Source: Prevotella sp. (GTDB lineage: Bacteria > Bacteroidota > Bacteroidia > Bacteroidales > Bacteroidaceae). Taken from it: 55,640 nucleotides of DNA. Location: positions 1 to 55,640 of the forward strand of contig JAFUEP010000032.1 in the NCBI GenBank assembly GCA_017470345.1, written 5' to 3'. The translations under genes and the position numbers were made by a program. Positions 46,055 to 54,885 of the stretch are shown piece by piece. The notes beneath the pieces are model-generated. The model did not search any database and was not told the DNA's origin. It was given only the letters and a program-made list of their open reading frames with translations. How positions within the stretch are numbered: the first letter of the stretch is position 1; each line of letters begins with the position of its first letter.

Positions 46055-47200
46055 ATGTATAGGAATATCAGTCATTCACTCCTGGCAGCACTGACCCTCG
46101 GCGCCATGGCCACCGCGTTCAGCGCCTGCAACGAGGACCCCGAATACTTCGAGCTGCCCACGTATCCCGACGAGATGCACATCCGCAGCTCCGTCAGCGA
46201 CATCGTCCTCAACAAGGGCATCGCCGACCAGGCCGCCGTCACCTTCACCTGGGACCGCGCCACCAGCCCCCTGTCCAGCGCCGACAAGGTGAGCTATAAG
46301 CTCTGCCTCTACCCCTCGGCCACGAAGGACCAGAAGTCGGAATACATCGCCACCGACGAGACACAACTCACGCTGACCCACGACCAGCTCAACTCGATGG
46401 TGGCCCGCTGGGCCATGCCCGGCGAGCAGGTGCGGCTGACGGCCCAGGTGCTCAGCATCGTCGAGAACGAGACGCGCTACGTGCGCCCCGAGGTGTCGAC
46501 CGTCGAGCTCACCGTCACCGGCTACGAGAAGTATCCGCCCTACCTCTACATGACCATGACCGACGCCTCGGGACTCGTCACCACCCAGCGCCTCGAGCAG
46601 CGACAGCTCGGCACCGGCATCTATGAGGCCACGCTCAACCTGACGCCCTGCTCCTTCCACTTCACCACCTCCGAGGAGCCCTACCCCGCCTACGGCATGG
46701 GCGACGGTCCCGAGAAGATGGCATACGTCACCGAGGGCCCCGTCACCGACTTCACCTGCGACGTCACCGGCCAGCGCACCGTCATCGTCGACACCAACAC
46801 GCCCTACGTCGACTGCCGCCTGCTCGACATCGTCCAGCTGCCCGTCGCCGGACAGATCTGGATCTGCGGCAACGGATGCTCCGTAGGATGGAACACGAAC
46901 ACGGCCGAGGGACGCATGACCATGACCGGCACGGCCCGCGAGCCCTACTACTACTCGTGGACGGGCGACTTCACCGCCGGCGGCGAGCTGAAGATCGGCC
47001 TGGGCAACGGCTGGGGCGACCAGTTCTTCTATGCCCCCGTGGAGAATGCCGACCCCCTGACCGACCATCGCCTGCTGATGTATCGCCTGCAGGATGCCGG
47101 CGGCGACCTCAAGTGGGTGCCCACGGTCAGCGGCCGCTACACGTTCACCCTCTGCCTGCTCGCCACCGACATGCACACCTCGTTCGAGCCGGCGAACTAA
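46055..47200 (+). CDS. SusE-like surface glycan-binding lipoprotein
   Basis: A 381-residue lipoprotein (FSAC, Cys25). The N-terminal domain follows the SusE pattern (SSVSDIVLNKGIADQAAVTFTWDRAT, then TLTHDQLNSMVARWAMPGE), then an Ig-like strand set (TVELTVTGYEKYPPYLYM). Residues about 265-381 form a SusE/F-type binding module: GQIWICGNGCSVGWN, YSWTGDFTAGGELKIGLGNGW, GGDLKWVPTVSGRYTFTLCL. It binds the glycan at the cell surface alongside SusD. It follows susD 2 directly and is separated from the GH43 gene by a TAGAGTG repeat. Length and domain order fit SusE-positioned proteins. Confidence 0.85.
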   Translation: MYRNISHSLLAALTLGAMATAFSACNEDPEYFELPTYPDEMHIRSSVSDIVLNKGIADQAAVTFTWDRATSPLSSADKVSYKLCLYPSATKDQKSEYIATDETQLTLTHDQLNSMVARWAMPGEQVRLTAQVLSIVENETRYVRPEVSTVELTVTGYEKYPPYLYMTMTDASGLVTTQRLEQRQLGTGIYEATLNLTPCSFHFTTSEEPYPAYGMGDGPEKMAYVTEGPVTDFTCDVTGQRTVIVDTNTPYVDCRLLDIVQLPVAGQIWICGNGCSVGWNTNTAEGRMTMTGTAREPYYYSWTGDFTAGGELKIGLGNGWGDQFFYAPVENADPLTDHRLLMYRLQDAGGDLKWVPTVSGRYTFTLCLLATDMHTSFEPAN

Positions 47201-47212
47201 GTGAAAAGTTCT

Positions 47213-47388
47213 TCTAAGTATAGAATGTAGAGTGTAGAATGTAGAGTGTAGAGTGTAGAGTTTGCTACCGCTCTACAAAACAATGCAGAATGGCGGTAGC
47301 AAACTCTACACTCTACATTCTACCCTCTACACTAAAGAAAGAATGGCGGTAGCAAACTCTACACTCTACATTCTACCCTCTACACTGA
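47213..47388. repeat. TAGAGTGTAGAATG palindromic spacer with a 47-bp direct repeat
   Basis: The left half repeats TAGAATGTAGAGTG and ends GTTTGCTACCG. The right half holds two exact 47-bp copies (47287-47333 and 47340-47386) that begin AGAATGGCGGTAGCAAACTC and are its reverse complement. One left arm thus faces two alternative right arms. It fills the spacer between the SusE-like and GH43 genes. Confidence 0.9.
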
Positions 47389-47438
47389 ACAAGCTCTACG
47401 ATATTAAATACAAAAGAGACTAAAAAATGAGATTGATT

Positions 47439-48695
47439 ATGAAGTCATTCCTCTCGCTGGCCATGGCCATGGTCGCCGTCATGACAGCCTGCGCTGACGG
47501 CGACGTGGGAACCTATCAGAACCCCGTCATCAAGTATAGTCTGCCCGACCCCACCGTCCTGCGAGCACAGGACGGCAACTACTACCTCTATGCCACCGAG
47601 GACACCCACAACGTGCCCGTCTACCGCTCGAAGGACCTCGTCACCTGGCGCTACGTCGGCACGGCCTTCACCGACCAGACGCGGCCCATGGACATGGTGC
47701 CCGACGGAGGCATCTGGGCCCCCGACATCAACTACTTCGACGGCCACTACGTCCTCTACTACTCGAAGTCGACCTGGGGCGGCTCATGGCAGGCCGGCAT
47801 CGGCGTGGCCGTCAGCGACCGCCCCGACCGCGGCTTCCACGACGCCCACAAGCTCTTCACCAGCGAGGAGATCGGCATCGAGAACTGCATCGACCCCTTC
47901 TTCATCGAGGACGACGGCCGCAAGTACCTCTTCTTCGGCTCCTTCCACGACATCTACGGCGTCGAGCTCTCTGACGACGGACTGTCGCTCCGCGAAGGCG
48001 CCAAGCCGCAGAAGATAGCCGGCGGACTCATCGAGGCCACCACCATCATGAAGCACCAGGGCTACTACTACCTCATCGGCTCGGCAGGCTCATGCTGCGA
48101 GGGCGCCAAGAGCACCTACCGCCTCGTCATGACACGCTCGCGCAACCTCTTCGGACCCTACGTCGACCGCAACGGACGCACCGCCGTCGGCGACAACTTC
48201 TCGCCCCTGCTCAACAAGAGCCCCCAGGTCTACGGACCCGGCCACTGCTCGCGCTTCGTCGAGGACGACGCCGGCCAGACCTGGATCATCTACCACGGCT
48301 ATCAGGCCGACAACGTCGACGCCGGACGCGTCACCTATCTCGACCGCATCAACTGGGACGCCCAGGGATGGCCCACCATCCAGGGCATGCGACCCTCCAC
48401 CGAGGCCCCCGCGCCCCTCTTCGGCGACGCCGCCGGCATCACCGACGCCCCGACCACCGCATCGGCCGACGACTTCAGCATCATCCCCGCCGGACGCGAC
48501 GGCATGTTCCGCATCGAGGGCCCCGCCGAGGCCTCCTTCAGCTGGCAGCTCATCTCCGCCGGCGGCCAGCAGATGCTCAGCGGCCGCGCCCGCCAGACGG
48601 CTATCATCGACGCCTCGCGCCTCATGCGCGGCATCTACGTCGTCCGCATCCTCGGCCCCCGCGGCTGGCAGTCCGAGAAGCTGCTGAAGCGCTGA
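47439..48695 (+). CDS. GH43 arabinanase-like glycosidase (lipoprotein)
   Basis: GH43 enzyme of 418 residues from ATG 47439 (ATG 47427 is an alternative). Lipoprotein signal MTAC (Cys18). The catalytic triad is present: base Asp37 in SLPDPTV, pKa-modulating Asp152 in NCIDPFF and acid Glu199 in GLIEATT. GIWAPDINYFDG and the segment AGSCCEGAKSTYRLVMTRS are like endo-1,5-alpha-L-arabinanases, as is the YGPGHCS His motif. Residues about 345-418 are a small beta-domain ending in a sorting-like tail (MRGIYVVRILGPRG). Having both a lipobox and such a tail is odd. It is the last gene of the plus arm, so arabinan or an arabinose-substituted glycan is a possible target of this PUL. Confidence 0.88.
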   Translation: MKSFLSLAMAMVAVMTACADGDVGTYQNPVIKYSLPDPTVLRAQDGNYYLYATEDTHNVPVYRSKDLVTWRYVGTAFTDQTRPMDMVPDGGIWAPDINYFDGHYVLYYSKSTWGGSWQAGIGVAVSDRPDRGFHDAHKLFTSEEIGIENCIDPFFIEDDGRKYLFFGSFHDIYGVELSDDGLSLREGAKPQKIAGGLIEATTIMKHQGYYYLIGSAGSCCEGAKSTYRLVMTRSRNLFGPYVDRNGRTAVGDNFSPLLNKSPQVYGPGHCSRFVEDDAGQTWIIYHGYQADNVDAGRVTYLDRINWDAQGWPTIQGMRPSTEAPAPLFGDAAGITDAPTTASADDFSIIPAGRDGMFRIEGPAEASFSWQLISAGGQQMLSGRARQTAIIDASRLMRGIYVVRILGPRGWQSEKLLKR

Positions 48696-48762
48696 TCATA
48701 TCTTTCACTTTTCCTTTTTTCTGCACCTTCTATATAATTACTGGTTATTCCACCGCTTTGCA

Positions 48763-48830
48763 GTAGGAGGCGACGTGTCCCACGTCGCAATCCAGCAGCT
48801 TGTTGCGACGTGAGACACGTCGCCTCCTAC
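48763..48830. repeat. Dispersed nested palindrome, copy 3
   Basis: 48763-48790 and 48803-48830 are reverse complements over 28 bases with one mismatch, with loop TCCAGCAGCTTG. The arm contains GGAGGCGACGTGTCCCACG. The loop AATCCAGCA is the reverse complement of that in copy 1 (1-58). It lies about 70 bp after the GH43 gene and may act as its terminator. Confidence 0.9.
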
Positions 48831-48943
48831 TAGTGCGCTGCAAAGATACAACATTTCTCAGCCCTTTGCAAGCCCCGACGAGCGAAACATGGGGTGAGAC
48901 CCGCTCATGCCCCCTCCGCTTCGCAGTTTTTCCTTGCAAAAGA

Positions 48944-48975
48944 TTTGGCCGAATGAATAATAATCCGTATCTTTG
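48944..48975 (+). promoter_or_regulatory. Consensus promoter without an obvious large gene
   Basis: TTTG (48944-48947), exactly 20 bp, TATCTTTG (48968-48975). This is among the best promoter matches in the window, yet the only frame it serves is the 44-codon one at 49062. The rest of 48976-49477 holds the inverted GC-rich repeat and the next promoter. Confidence 0.75.
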
Positions 48976-49061
48976 CCATCGGAAGAGATAGGATCGGGGC
49001 TGTTCCACCGCATGACTGGTGTCAGCTCCGGCATCATAAAACGAATAAACAGAAAAAAGAA

Positions 49062-49196
49062 ATGAATATGGAAACTATTACCATCATCAAAAAACGGATC
49101 AGGAGCGCTCGAGCTCCGCTCGCTTTGCTTCGGCAAAGAACCGCCCCCCCCCGATCCCCTCTGTATTCCTGCCTGTCTCGAAAAGAAGGGAGATAA
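49062..49196 (+). pseudogene. Possible 44-codon gene remnant disrupted by a repeat
   Basis: A frame begins ATG 49062 (MNMETITIIKKRIRSARAPL) behind the consensus promoter at 48944-48975. After about ten codons it enters the GC-rich repeat 49096-49155 and soon stops. Either a small real peptide or the start of a gene truncated by repeat insertion. No family is recognisable. Confidence 0.25.
49096..49160. repeat. GC-rich repeat flanking the BspA-like gene, left copy (inverted)
   Basis: CGGATCAGGAGCGCTCGAGC, GCTTTGCTTCGGCAAAGAAC and CCGCCCCCCCCCGATCCCC run in order. Its reverse complement matches 54630-54690, on the far side of the BspA-like gene, with about five transitions in the 48 best bases. 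A shorter relative lies at 55374-55457. Confidence 0.8.
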
Positions 49197-49392
49197 AAAT
49201 GTTTTACGTCTTGTAAGAACGATGAACCAACGACAGGCATTCCTTGGACTCTGGAGAACAACTGAAAACTTTGATATCACCCAAACTAATTGGGCCTAAC
49301 GACCGATTTGGGTTAATAATTCGGTAATTACGAAAAAACAATGTTAGGTCTCGTGAAAAATGCCTCGAATCTTCTTTTTCCGCATTAATTCA

Positions 49393-49432
49393 CTAAATCT
49401 TTTGGCGATTTAGATTATTTTTCCTATCTTTG
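49393..49432 (+). promoter_or_regulatory. Promoter of the BspA-like gene with overlapping inverted repeat
   Basis: TTTG (49401-49404), exactly 20 bp, TATCTTTG (49425-49432). CTAAATC (49393-49399) and GATTTAG (49407-49413) form a perfect inverted repeat around the -33 box, where a repressor could block the promoter. The start codon follows 45 bases after the -7 box. Confidence 0.75.
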
Positions 49433-49477
49433 CAGAAAATAGTGATTTTACCTAACACAAAAAAAACCAGAAGCAAT

Positions 49478-52400
49478 ATGAAGACAAACAATCTATTACA
49501 ACGAAGCCTAATGGCGCTGGTGGCACTGTTGGGAAGTATGACTGCTTCGGCCTATAGCTTCTATGCGGACAACGAGCAGGGACAGACCATCTATTACAAC
49601 ATCACGGATGCTACGAACCACACCGTTTCGGTGACATATAAGCTGGTACCCAACTATGGCGATGTGTATGACAAATGTACCGATCTGGTGATTCCCAGCA
49701 CCGTGGTGAGGAGCAATACGACCTATACCGTTACGGGTATTGGAGAATATGCGTTCTATGGTGCAGATTGCGCCACCATCACCCTTCCCAATACGATTGT
49801 CTCTATAGGAAACTATGCTTTTTATGCCTGTAGTCAACTGACTACTCTGACCATTCCGGAAAATGTGACATCTATCGGGTATAATGACCTCCATTTCGGC
49901 AGAAAGCTGGATACGCTGTACTATAATGCCATAAATGCCGAAGCTACCTTTCATGATAGTTCTTACGGAATGTTTATTTGTTCTGCCAATTGCGAAGTGA
50001 TTATAGGCCCCAATGTAGAACATATCCCAAATTATTTCCTCAACCGCTCCTCCATAGAGTCCATTGTTATACCCTCGAACGTGACAAGCATCGGCCAAAA
50101 TGCTTTTTCCTACTGTACGGGCCTGACATCCATCGTCATTCCTGCCAATGTGACATCAATAGGCTCTATGGCGTTTTCGGGCTGTTCGAGCCTCACCACT
50201 GTGTTTACAGAGGCTACCGTTCCACCGACAATCGAAAGCAACACTTTCCCTAACCGTTCCAGCCAGATTCTTATCGTACCCGCAGGCTGCGGGGGAACCT
50301 ATGGTGCGGCCGAATATTGGAGCGGGTTCAAGGAGATTATCGAACCTACGCGCATCATCTTTGCCGATGCCAATGTGGAAGCTGTCTGCGTGGCCAACTG
50401 GGACAAGAATGTAGACGGCTATCTGGACCGTGCCGAGGCCTTGCAGATTAACGACTTGGGAACGGCCTTCCAGTCGAACACCCAAATCTCGACCTTCGCC
50501 GAGCTGGTCCTTTTCTCTGGTCTGAAAGCCATAGCCGACAATGCCTTCTCGGGGTGCAGCGGCCTGGCGGCCATCGCCTTTCCCGAGAATGTGAAGACCA
50601 TCGGCAGCAACGCCTTCTCGGGATGCACGGGCCTAACCTCCATCACGCTGCCCGAGAAAGTGACCCTCGGCAGCTATGCCTTCGAGGGATGCAGCAACCT
50701 CTTCGCCATCACCAACCTCAACAAGGCCACGGCACTGGGCGATGGCGTCTTCAAGAACTGCACAAGCCTGAACACCGTAACCCTGCCCACTACACTGACG
50801 TCGGTCAGCGGCTTTTTTGAGGGCTGCACTGCCCTTTCGTCCATCACCCTGCCCTCGAGCGTCAAGTACATCACCAACTCGTCCTTCAAGGGCTGTTCGG
50901 CCCTGACTTCGATTCAGCTGCCCAGCGCGTTGCTGAACATCGGAGAGAGCGCTTTCGAGGGCAGTGCCATCAGCAGCATCAGCATCCCTGCCACGGTGAC
51001 CGCCATCGGCGAAAATGCCTTTGCCAACTGCGCGAGTCTGCTCTCGGTAACGGTCAACTGGACGACACCCCTCACGTTGCCCGCCAGCGCCTTCCCCAAC
51101 CGTACGAACCAGACCCTCTACGTGCCCGAAGGCACCCGAATTCAGTATGCGACGGCTACCGTGTGGAAGGACTTTAAGTGGCTCGTAGCCCCGAACCTCC
51201 AGACGATAGTCTTTGCCGATGCCCGTGTGAAAGCCCTCTGCGTGGCCAACTGGGACGTTGATGGCGACGGAGAGCTGCAAACCGACGAAGCCGCGTCCGT
51301 CACCACGCTGGGAGAGGTGTTCAAGGGCAATGCCCAGATTCAGACCTTCAACGAACTGCAGTACTTCAAGAAACTGACAGCCATTACCGGCAGCGCATTC
51401 CAGAATTGTACTGATCTGACGGCATTCACCCTGCCTACCACCGTAACCACCATCAGCTCGTCGGCCTTTGCCGGATGCACGGGGCTGACCTCCATCACTC
51501 TGCCAGCCACGGTGACCATCCTGGGTGAGGGCGTTTTTGCCGGATGTACGGGGCTGACCTCGGTGAGCATGCTGGGCAACATAACCCAAATCAACCGTGC
51601 CTTCGAGGGCTGCACGGCCCTGGCATCGGTTACGCTGAAGCAGAGCACTACCCAAATCATCAACTCGGCCTTCAAGGGCTGTACGGCCTTGACCTCGATA
51701 CAGCTGCCGAGCACCTTGCAGGTGATTGGCGAGAGCGCCTTCGAGGGCAGCGGCCTGACCGAAATCGACCTTCCCTCCTCGCTAAATTCTATCCAGAGCA
51801 ATGCCTTCGCCGACTGCGCCAGCCTGACGACGGTGACTGCCAACTGGACACTGCCCATCAACATCGATGAAAGTGTCTTCCCCAACCGGGCCAGCCAGCT
51901 CCTCTACGTGCCAGAGGGCACCGGAAGCACCTATCGCGGTGCGGATGTATGGAAGGAGTTCAAGTGGATTATCTCCGGCAACTACCCGTATGCCGTATAT
52001 GAAGCAGCGGACAGTACGCTGACATTCTACTGTGACCAATATCCCTTGAGCCACCCATGCACGAAGTACTACGAGCTGAACGAGGGAAGCATTAATCCCG
52101 ATTGGTATGCCGATGGGAATTATGCAAATATCACCAAGGTGGTGTTCGACGAGTCGTTCACCAATGCCCGTCCTACGAGCACTTATGCCTGGTTCTTCAG
52201 AATGACCAACTTGACAGAGATTGTCGACATTGAAAATCTGAACACAAGTGAGGTGACGACCATGAGAAGTATGTTCAACAGCTGCTCTAATCTGGCGAAT
52301 ATTGACCTGAGCCACTTCATTACGGCGAACGTGACCAGCATGGCCAAACTGTTCAGCGGGTGCAGCAGTCTGACGAGTCTCAACGTGAGTGGCCTCAATA

Positions 52401-54592
52401 CAGCGAATGTGATCGACATGAACAGTATGTTCAGCGGTTGCAGCAGTTTGACGAGTCTTGACGTGAGTGGCTTCAATACATCAAAAGTGACCGACATGAG
52501 CTATATGTTCGATAGATGTAGTAATCTGACAAGCCTCGATTTGAAGAACTTCAACACGCAGCATGTTACCAATATGAGCTTTATGTTCTACCACCTCTTC
52601 AACCTGACGAGCCTTGACGTGAGCAGCTTCATTACGGAGAACGTGACCGACATGGCATACATGTTCGCTTGCAGCAGCACCAGCAGCAATAACTTGACCA
52701 GCTTGGACCTGAGTAGCTTCAATACGGCTAAGGTAACGGACATGCAGCGGATGTTCATATATTGCGGCAATCTGACCAACATCTATGCCAGCAGCGAATG
52801 GAGTACGGAGTCCATTAATAGCTCAGATTATATGTTCTACGGCTGCACCAACCTGAAGGGCCACAAAGGCACGGTCTATGATGCAAATCATGTGGATGCT
52901 GCATACGCACATATCGACGGCGGCACTGACAATCCTGGCTACTTCGTGGATCTCAGTTACAATGACACTCCCTATGCCCTGCTCTCCACCGACGGCACGC
53001 TGACATTCTACAAGGACGGCCAGCGCCTGACGCGCACGGAGAATACTTACGACCTGAACGAGGGAAGCAATAATCCTGGTTGGTACAGCAGCAGTATGAG
53101 TGTCAGAAAGGTAGTTTTCGATGAGTCGTTCGACGATGTCCGCCCGACGAGTACTTATAATTGGTTCGCTACTATGACCTATCTGAACAGCATCTCAAAC
53201 ATTGAGTACCTCCACACGGACGACGTGACGACGATGCGCGCGATGTTCAGCGGTTGCCGGAATCTGGGTAGCATCGATGTCAGTCACTTCATCACTAGCA
53301 GTGTGACAAGCATGGCGTATATGTTCAGTAATTGCAAGTTAATCACTCAGCTCGACCTCTCAAACTTCAATACGGGGTGTGTGAACGACATGTCTTACAT
53401 GTTCAACCAGTGTACCAATCTGGACAATCTCAACGTGAAGAATTTCTACACTTATAATGTGACAACTATGGAGGCGATGTTCACTAACTGTAGCAGTCTG
53501 ACAAGTCTTGACCTGCGAAGCTTCAATACTAATAATGTCACCACGATTCAAGGCATGTTCAGTAACTGTAGCAGTCTGACGAGTCTTGACCTGAGAAGTT
53601 TCAATACGGCGAAGGTGACGAATTTCCAAAATATCTTCAACGGTTGTAGCAACCTGGTCACGATCTATGCCGGAAACTGGAGCAATGCCGCATTAAAGTA
53701 TGACAGCAACATGTTCACCGGCTGCACCAGCATCAAGGGCGGCCAAGGCACGGTCTATGATTCCGGTCATGTGAATTTTGCCTATGCCCACATCGACGGC
53801 GGCCCGAGCAACCCAGGTTACTTCTCGATTAGAGAGGCATACGCCTGCTACACGCCGGGGAACACGACGCTGACGTTCTACTTCGACAACCAGCGCAGCA
53901 GCCGCGCGGGCACGACCTACGATCTAAACCAAAACAATTATGAGCCAGATTGGTTCGCTGAAGGACATTCTGTCTCAATCAGCAAGGTGGTCTTTGATCC
54001 CTCTTTTGTCGCTGCACGGCCCGACAACACATATTATTGGTTCGGCGAGATGAGTGAGCTGAAAACAATCGAGGGCATAGAATACCTGAACACGAGCGAG
54101 GTGACCAGCATGAACAGCATGTTTATCTATTGTGGCATGGAGTCTGTCGACCTGAGCACCTTCGATACGAGTAAGGTGGAGGATATGGGAGATATGTTCA
54201 ATGGCTGCTTCGACCTGCGGACCATCTATGTGGGCATTGGCTGGAGCACCGCTAACGTTACGAATTCCTCCAGTATGTTCCAGGATTGCGAGAGTCTTGT
54301 GGGCGGTAGGGGCACGACGTATGATGCTAACCATATCGATGGCGAATATGCCTGCATCGACGACGCCCCAAGAAAGCTTGGCTACTTCTCGGGGAAGGGC
54401 GCCTTCCTGCTTGGCGACGTGAACGGCGACGGACAGATCACGATCGCCGACGTGACGGCGTTAGTGAATATCATCCTCGGTAAGGACACGACAGGTCAGT
54501 ATAACCACGCTGCAGCCGATGTGAACCAGGACAACCAGATAACCATCGCCGACGTCACGGCGTTGGTGAATATCATCCTGGGCAAAAACTAA
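49478..54592 (+). CDS. Giant BspA-like LRR/DUF285 surface protein with dockerin-like end
   Basis: A 1704-residue secreted protein. ATG 49478 is chosen because the open frame upstream overlaps the promoter. After the signal peptide come LRR_5/BspA leucine-rich repeats (about 50-280, 290-570, 590-830: SIGNYAFYACSQLTTLTIPE, ITGSAFQNCTDLTAFTLP). Two calcium-loop segments (WDKNVDGYLDRAEA, WDVDGDGELQTDEA) start the second and third LRR sets. Three DUF285 arrays follow from about 835, 1164 and 1454 (FNTSKVTDMSYMFDRCSNLT), each opened by a related head (STLTFY...YDLNEGS, KVVFDESF..ARPTSTY). The end (from about 1645) is a dockerin-like pair, DVNGDGQITIADVTALVNII and DVNQDNQITIADVTALVNII. BspA-like proteins bind host matrix, other bacteria or fibre. 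The gene is AT-richer than its neighbours and is flanked by inverted repeats, which suggests transfer. Confidence 0.9.
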   Translation: MKTNNLLQRSLMALVALLGSMTASAYSFYADNEQGQTIYYNITDATNHTVSVTYKLVPNYGDVYDKCTDLVIPSTVVRSNTTYTVTGIGEYAFYGADCATITLPNTIVSIGNYAFYACSQLTTLTIPENVTSIGYNDLHFGRKLDTLYYNAINAEATFHDSSYGMFICSANCEVIIGPNVEHIPNYFLNRSSIESIVIPSNVTSIGQNAFSYCTGLTSIVIPANVTSIGSMAFSGCSSLTTVFTEATVPPTIESNTFPNRSSQILIVPAGCGGTYGAAEYWSGFKEIIEPTRIIFADANVEAVCVANWDKNVDGYLDRAEALQINDLGTAFQSNTQISTFAELVLFSGLKAIADNAFSGCSGLAAIAFPENVKTIGSNAFSGCTGLTSITLPEKVTLGSYAFEGCSNLFAITNLNKATALGDGVFKNCTSLNTVTLPTTLTSVSGFFEGCTALSSITLPSSVKYITNSSFKGCSALTSIQLPSALLNIGESAFEGSAISSISIPATVTAIGENAFANCASLLSVTVNWTTPLTLPASAFPNRTNQTLYVPEGTRIQYATATVWKDFKWLVAPNLQTIVFADARVKALCVANWDVDGDGELQTDEAASVTTLGEVFKGNAQIQTFNELQYFKKLTAITGSAFQNCTDLTAFTLPTTVTTISSSAFAGCTGLTSITLPATVTILGEGVFAGCTGLTSVSMLGNITQINRAFEGCTALASVTLKQSTTQIINSAFKGCTALTSIQLPSTLQVIGESAFEGSGLTEIDLPSSLNSIQSNAFADCASLTTVTANWTLPINIDESVFPNRASQLLYVPEGTGSTYRGADVWKEFKWIISGNYPYAVYEAADSTLTFYCDQYPLSHPCTKYYELNEGSINPDWYADGNYANITKVVFDESFTNARPTSTYAWFFRMTNLTEIVDIENLNTSEVTTMRSMFNSCSNLANIDLSHFITANVTSMAKLFSGCSSLTSLNVSGLNTANVIDMNSMFSGCSSLTSLDVSGFNTSKVTDMSYMFDRCSNLTSLDLKNFNTQHVTNMSFMFYHLFNLTSLDVSSFITENVTDMAYMFACSSTSSNNLTSLDLSSFNTAKVTDMQRMFIYCGNLTNIYASSEWSTESINSSDYMFYGCTNLKGHKGTVYDANHVDAAYAHIDGGTDNPGYFVDLSYNDTPYALLSTDGTLTFYKDGQRLTRTENTYDLNEGSNNPGWYSSSMSVRKVVFDESFDDVRPTSTYNWFATMTYLNSISNIEYLHTDDVTTMRAMFSGCRNLGSIDVSHFITSSVTSMAYMFSNCKLITQLDLSNFNTGCVNDMSYMFNQCTNLDNLNVKNFYTYNVTTMEAMFTNCSSLTSLDLRSFNTNNVTTIQGMFSNCSSLTSLDLRSFNTAKVTNFQNIFNGCSNLVTIYAGNWSNAALKYDSNMFTGCTSIKGGQGTVYDSGHVNFAYAHIDGGPSNPGYFSIREAYACYTPGNTTLTFYFDNQRSSRAGTTYDLNQNNYEPDWFAEGHSVSISKVVFDPSFVAARPDNTYYWFGEMSELKTIEGIEYLNTSEVTSMNSMFIYCGMESVDLSTFDTSKVEDMGDMFNGCFDLRTIYVGIGWSTANVTNSSSMFQDCESLVGGRGTTYDANHIDGEYACIDDAPRKLGYFSGKGAFLLGDVNGDGQITIADVTALVNIILGKDTTGQYNHAAADVNQDNQITIADVTALVNIILGKN

Positions 54593-54596
54593 GCCC

Positions 54597-54722
54597 CACC
54601 CCCGCTCCCGCCCCTTTGGGAGGGGAAAGGGATCAGGGGGGCGGTTCTTTGCTGAAGCAAAGCGAGCAAAGCTCGAGCGCTTTTGATCCGCTTCGGCAAA
54701 GCGCCGCCCCCCCCGTTCCACC
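54597..54722. repeat. GC-rich repeat flanking the BspA-like gene, right copy
   Basis: GGGATCAGGGGGGCGGTTCT at 54630 onward, then GCTGAAGCAAAGCGAGCAAA, GCTCGAGCGCTTTTGATCCG and, after it, an inverted echo CTTCGGCAAAGCGCCGCCCC. The first 60 bases are an inverted copy of 49096-49160. The internal halves can also pair (GGGGGGCGG...CCGCCCCCC), so it may terminate the BspA transcript. Confidence 0.8.
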
Positions 54723-54815
54723 TTTGCAGGCGTAGTTGCGTTTTTGGAGTCCGGCCTGGCGATAAAAAAATGGAAATATAAGGAGCAAAGTGATGATATA
54801 ATCAAAAAGATTTTG

Positions 54816-54823
54816 TATCTTTG
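54816..54823 (+). promoter_or_regulatory. -7 box of the toxin-antitoxin operon
   Basis: TATCTTTG matches TAnnTTTG. No clear -33 is seen. The leader to the antitoxin start is 62 bases. Confidence 0.6.
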
Positions 54824-54885
54824 TGGCCGATAAGCAATAAGAAGCAGGCTCTAATTGGAATTACAAACATTAAGCAAGGAAGAAA

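Noticed and set aside
47287-47386. CRISPR-like reading of the 47-bp exact direct repeat
   Set aside because: Only two copies with a 6-bp gap, of the same low-complexity words as the rest of the spacer.
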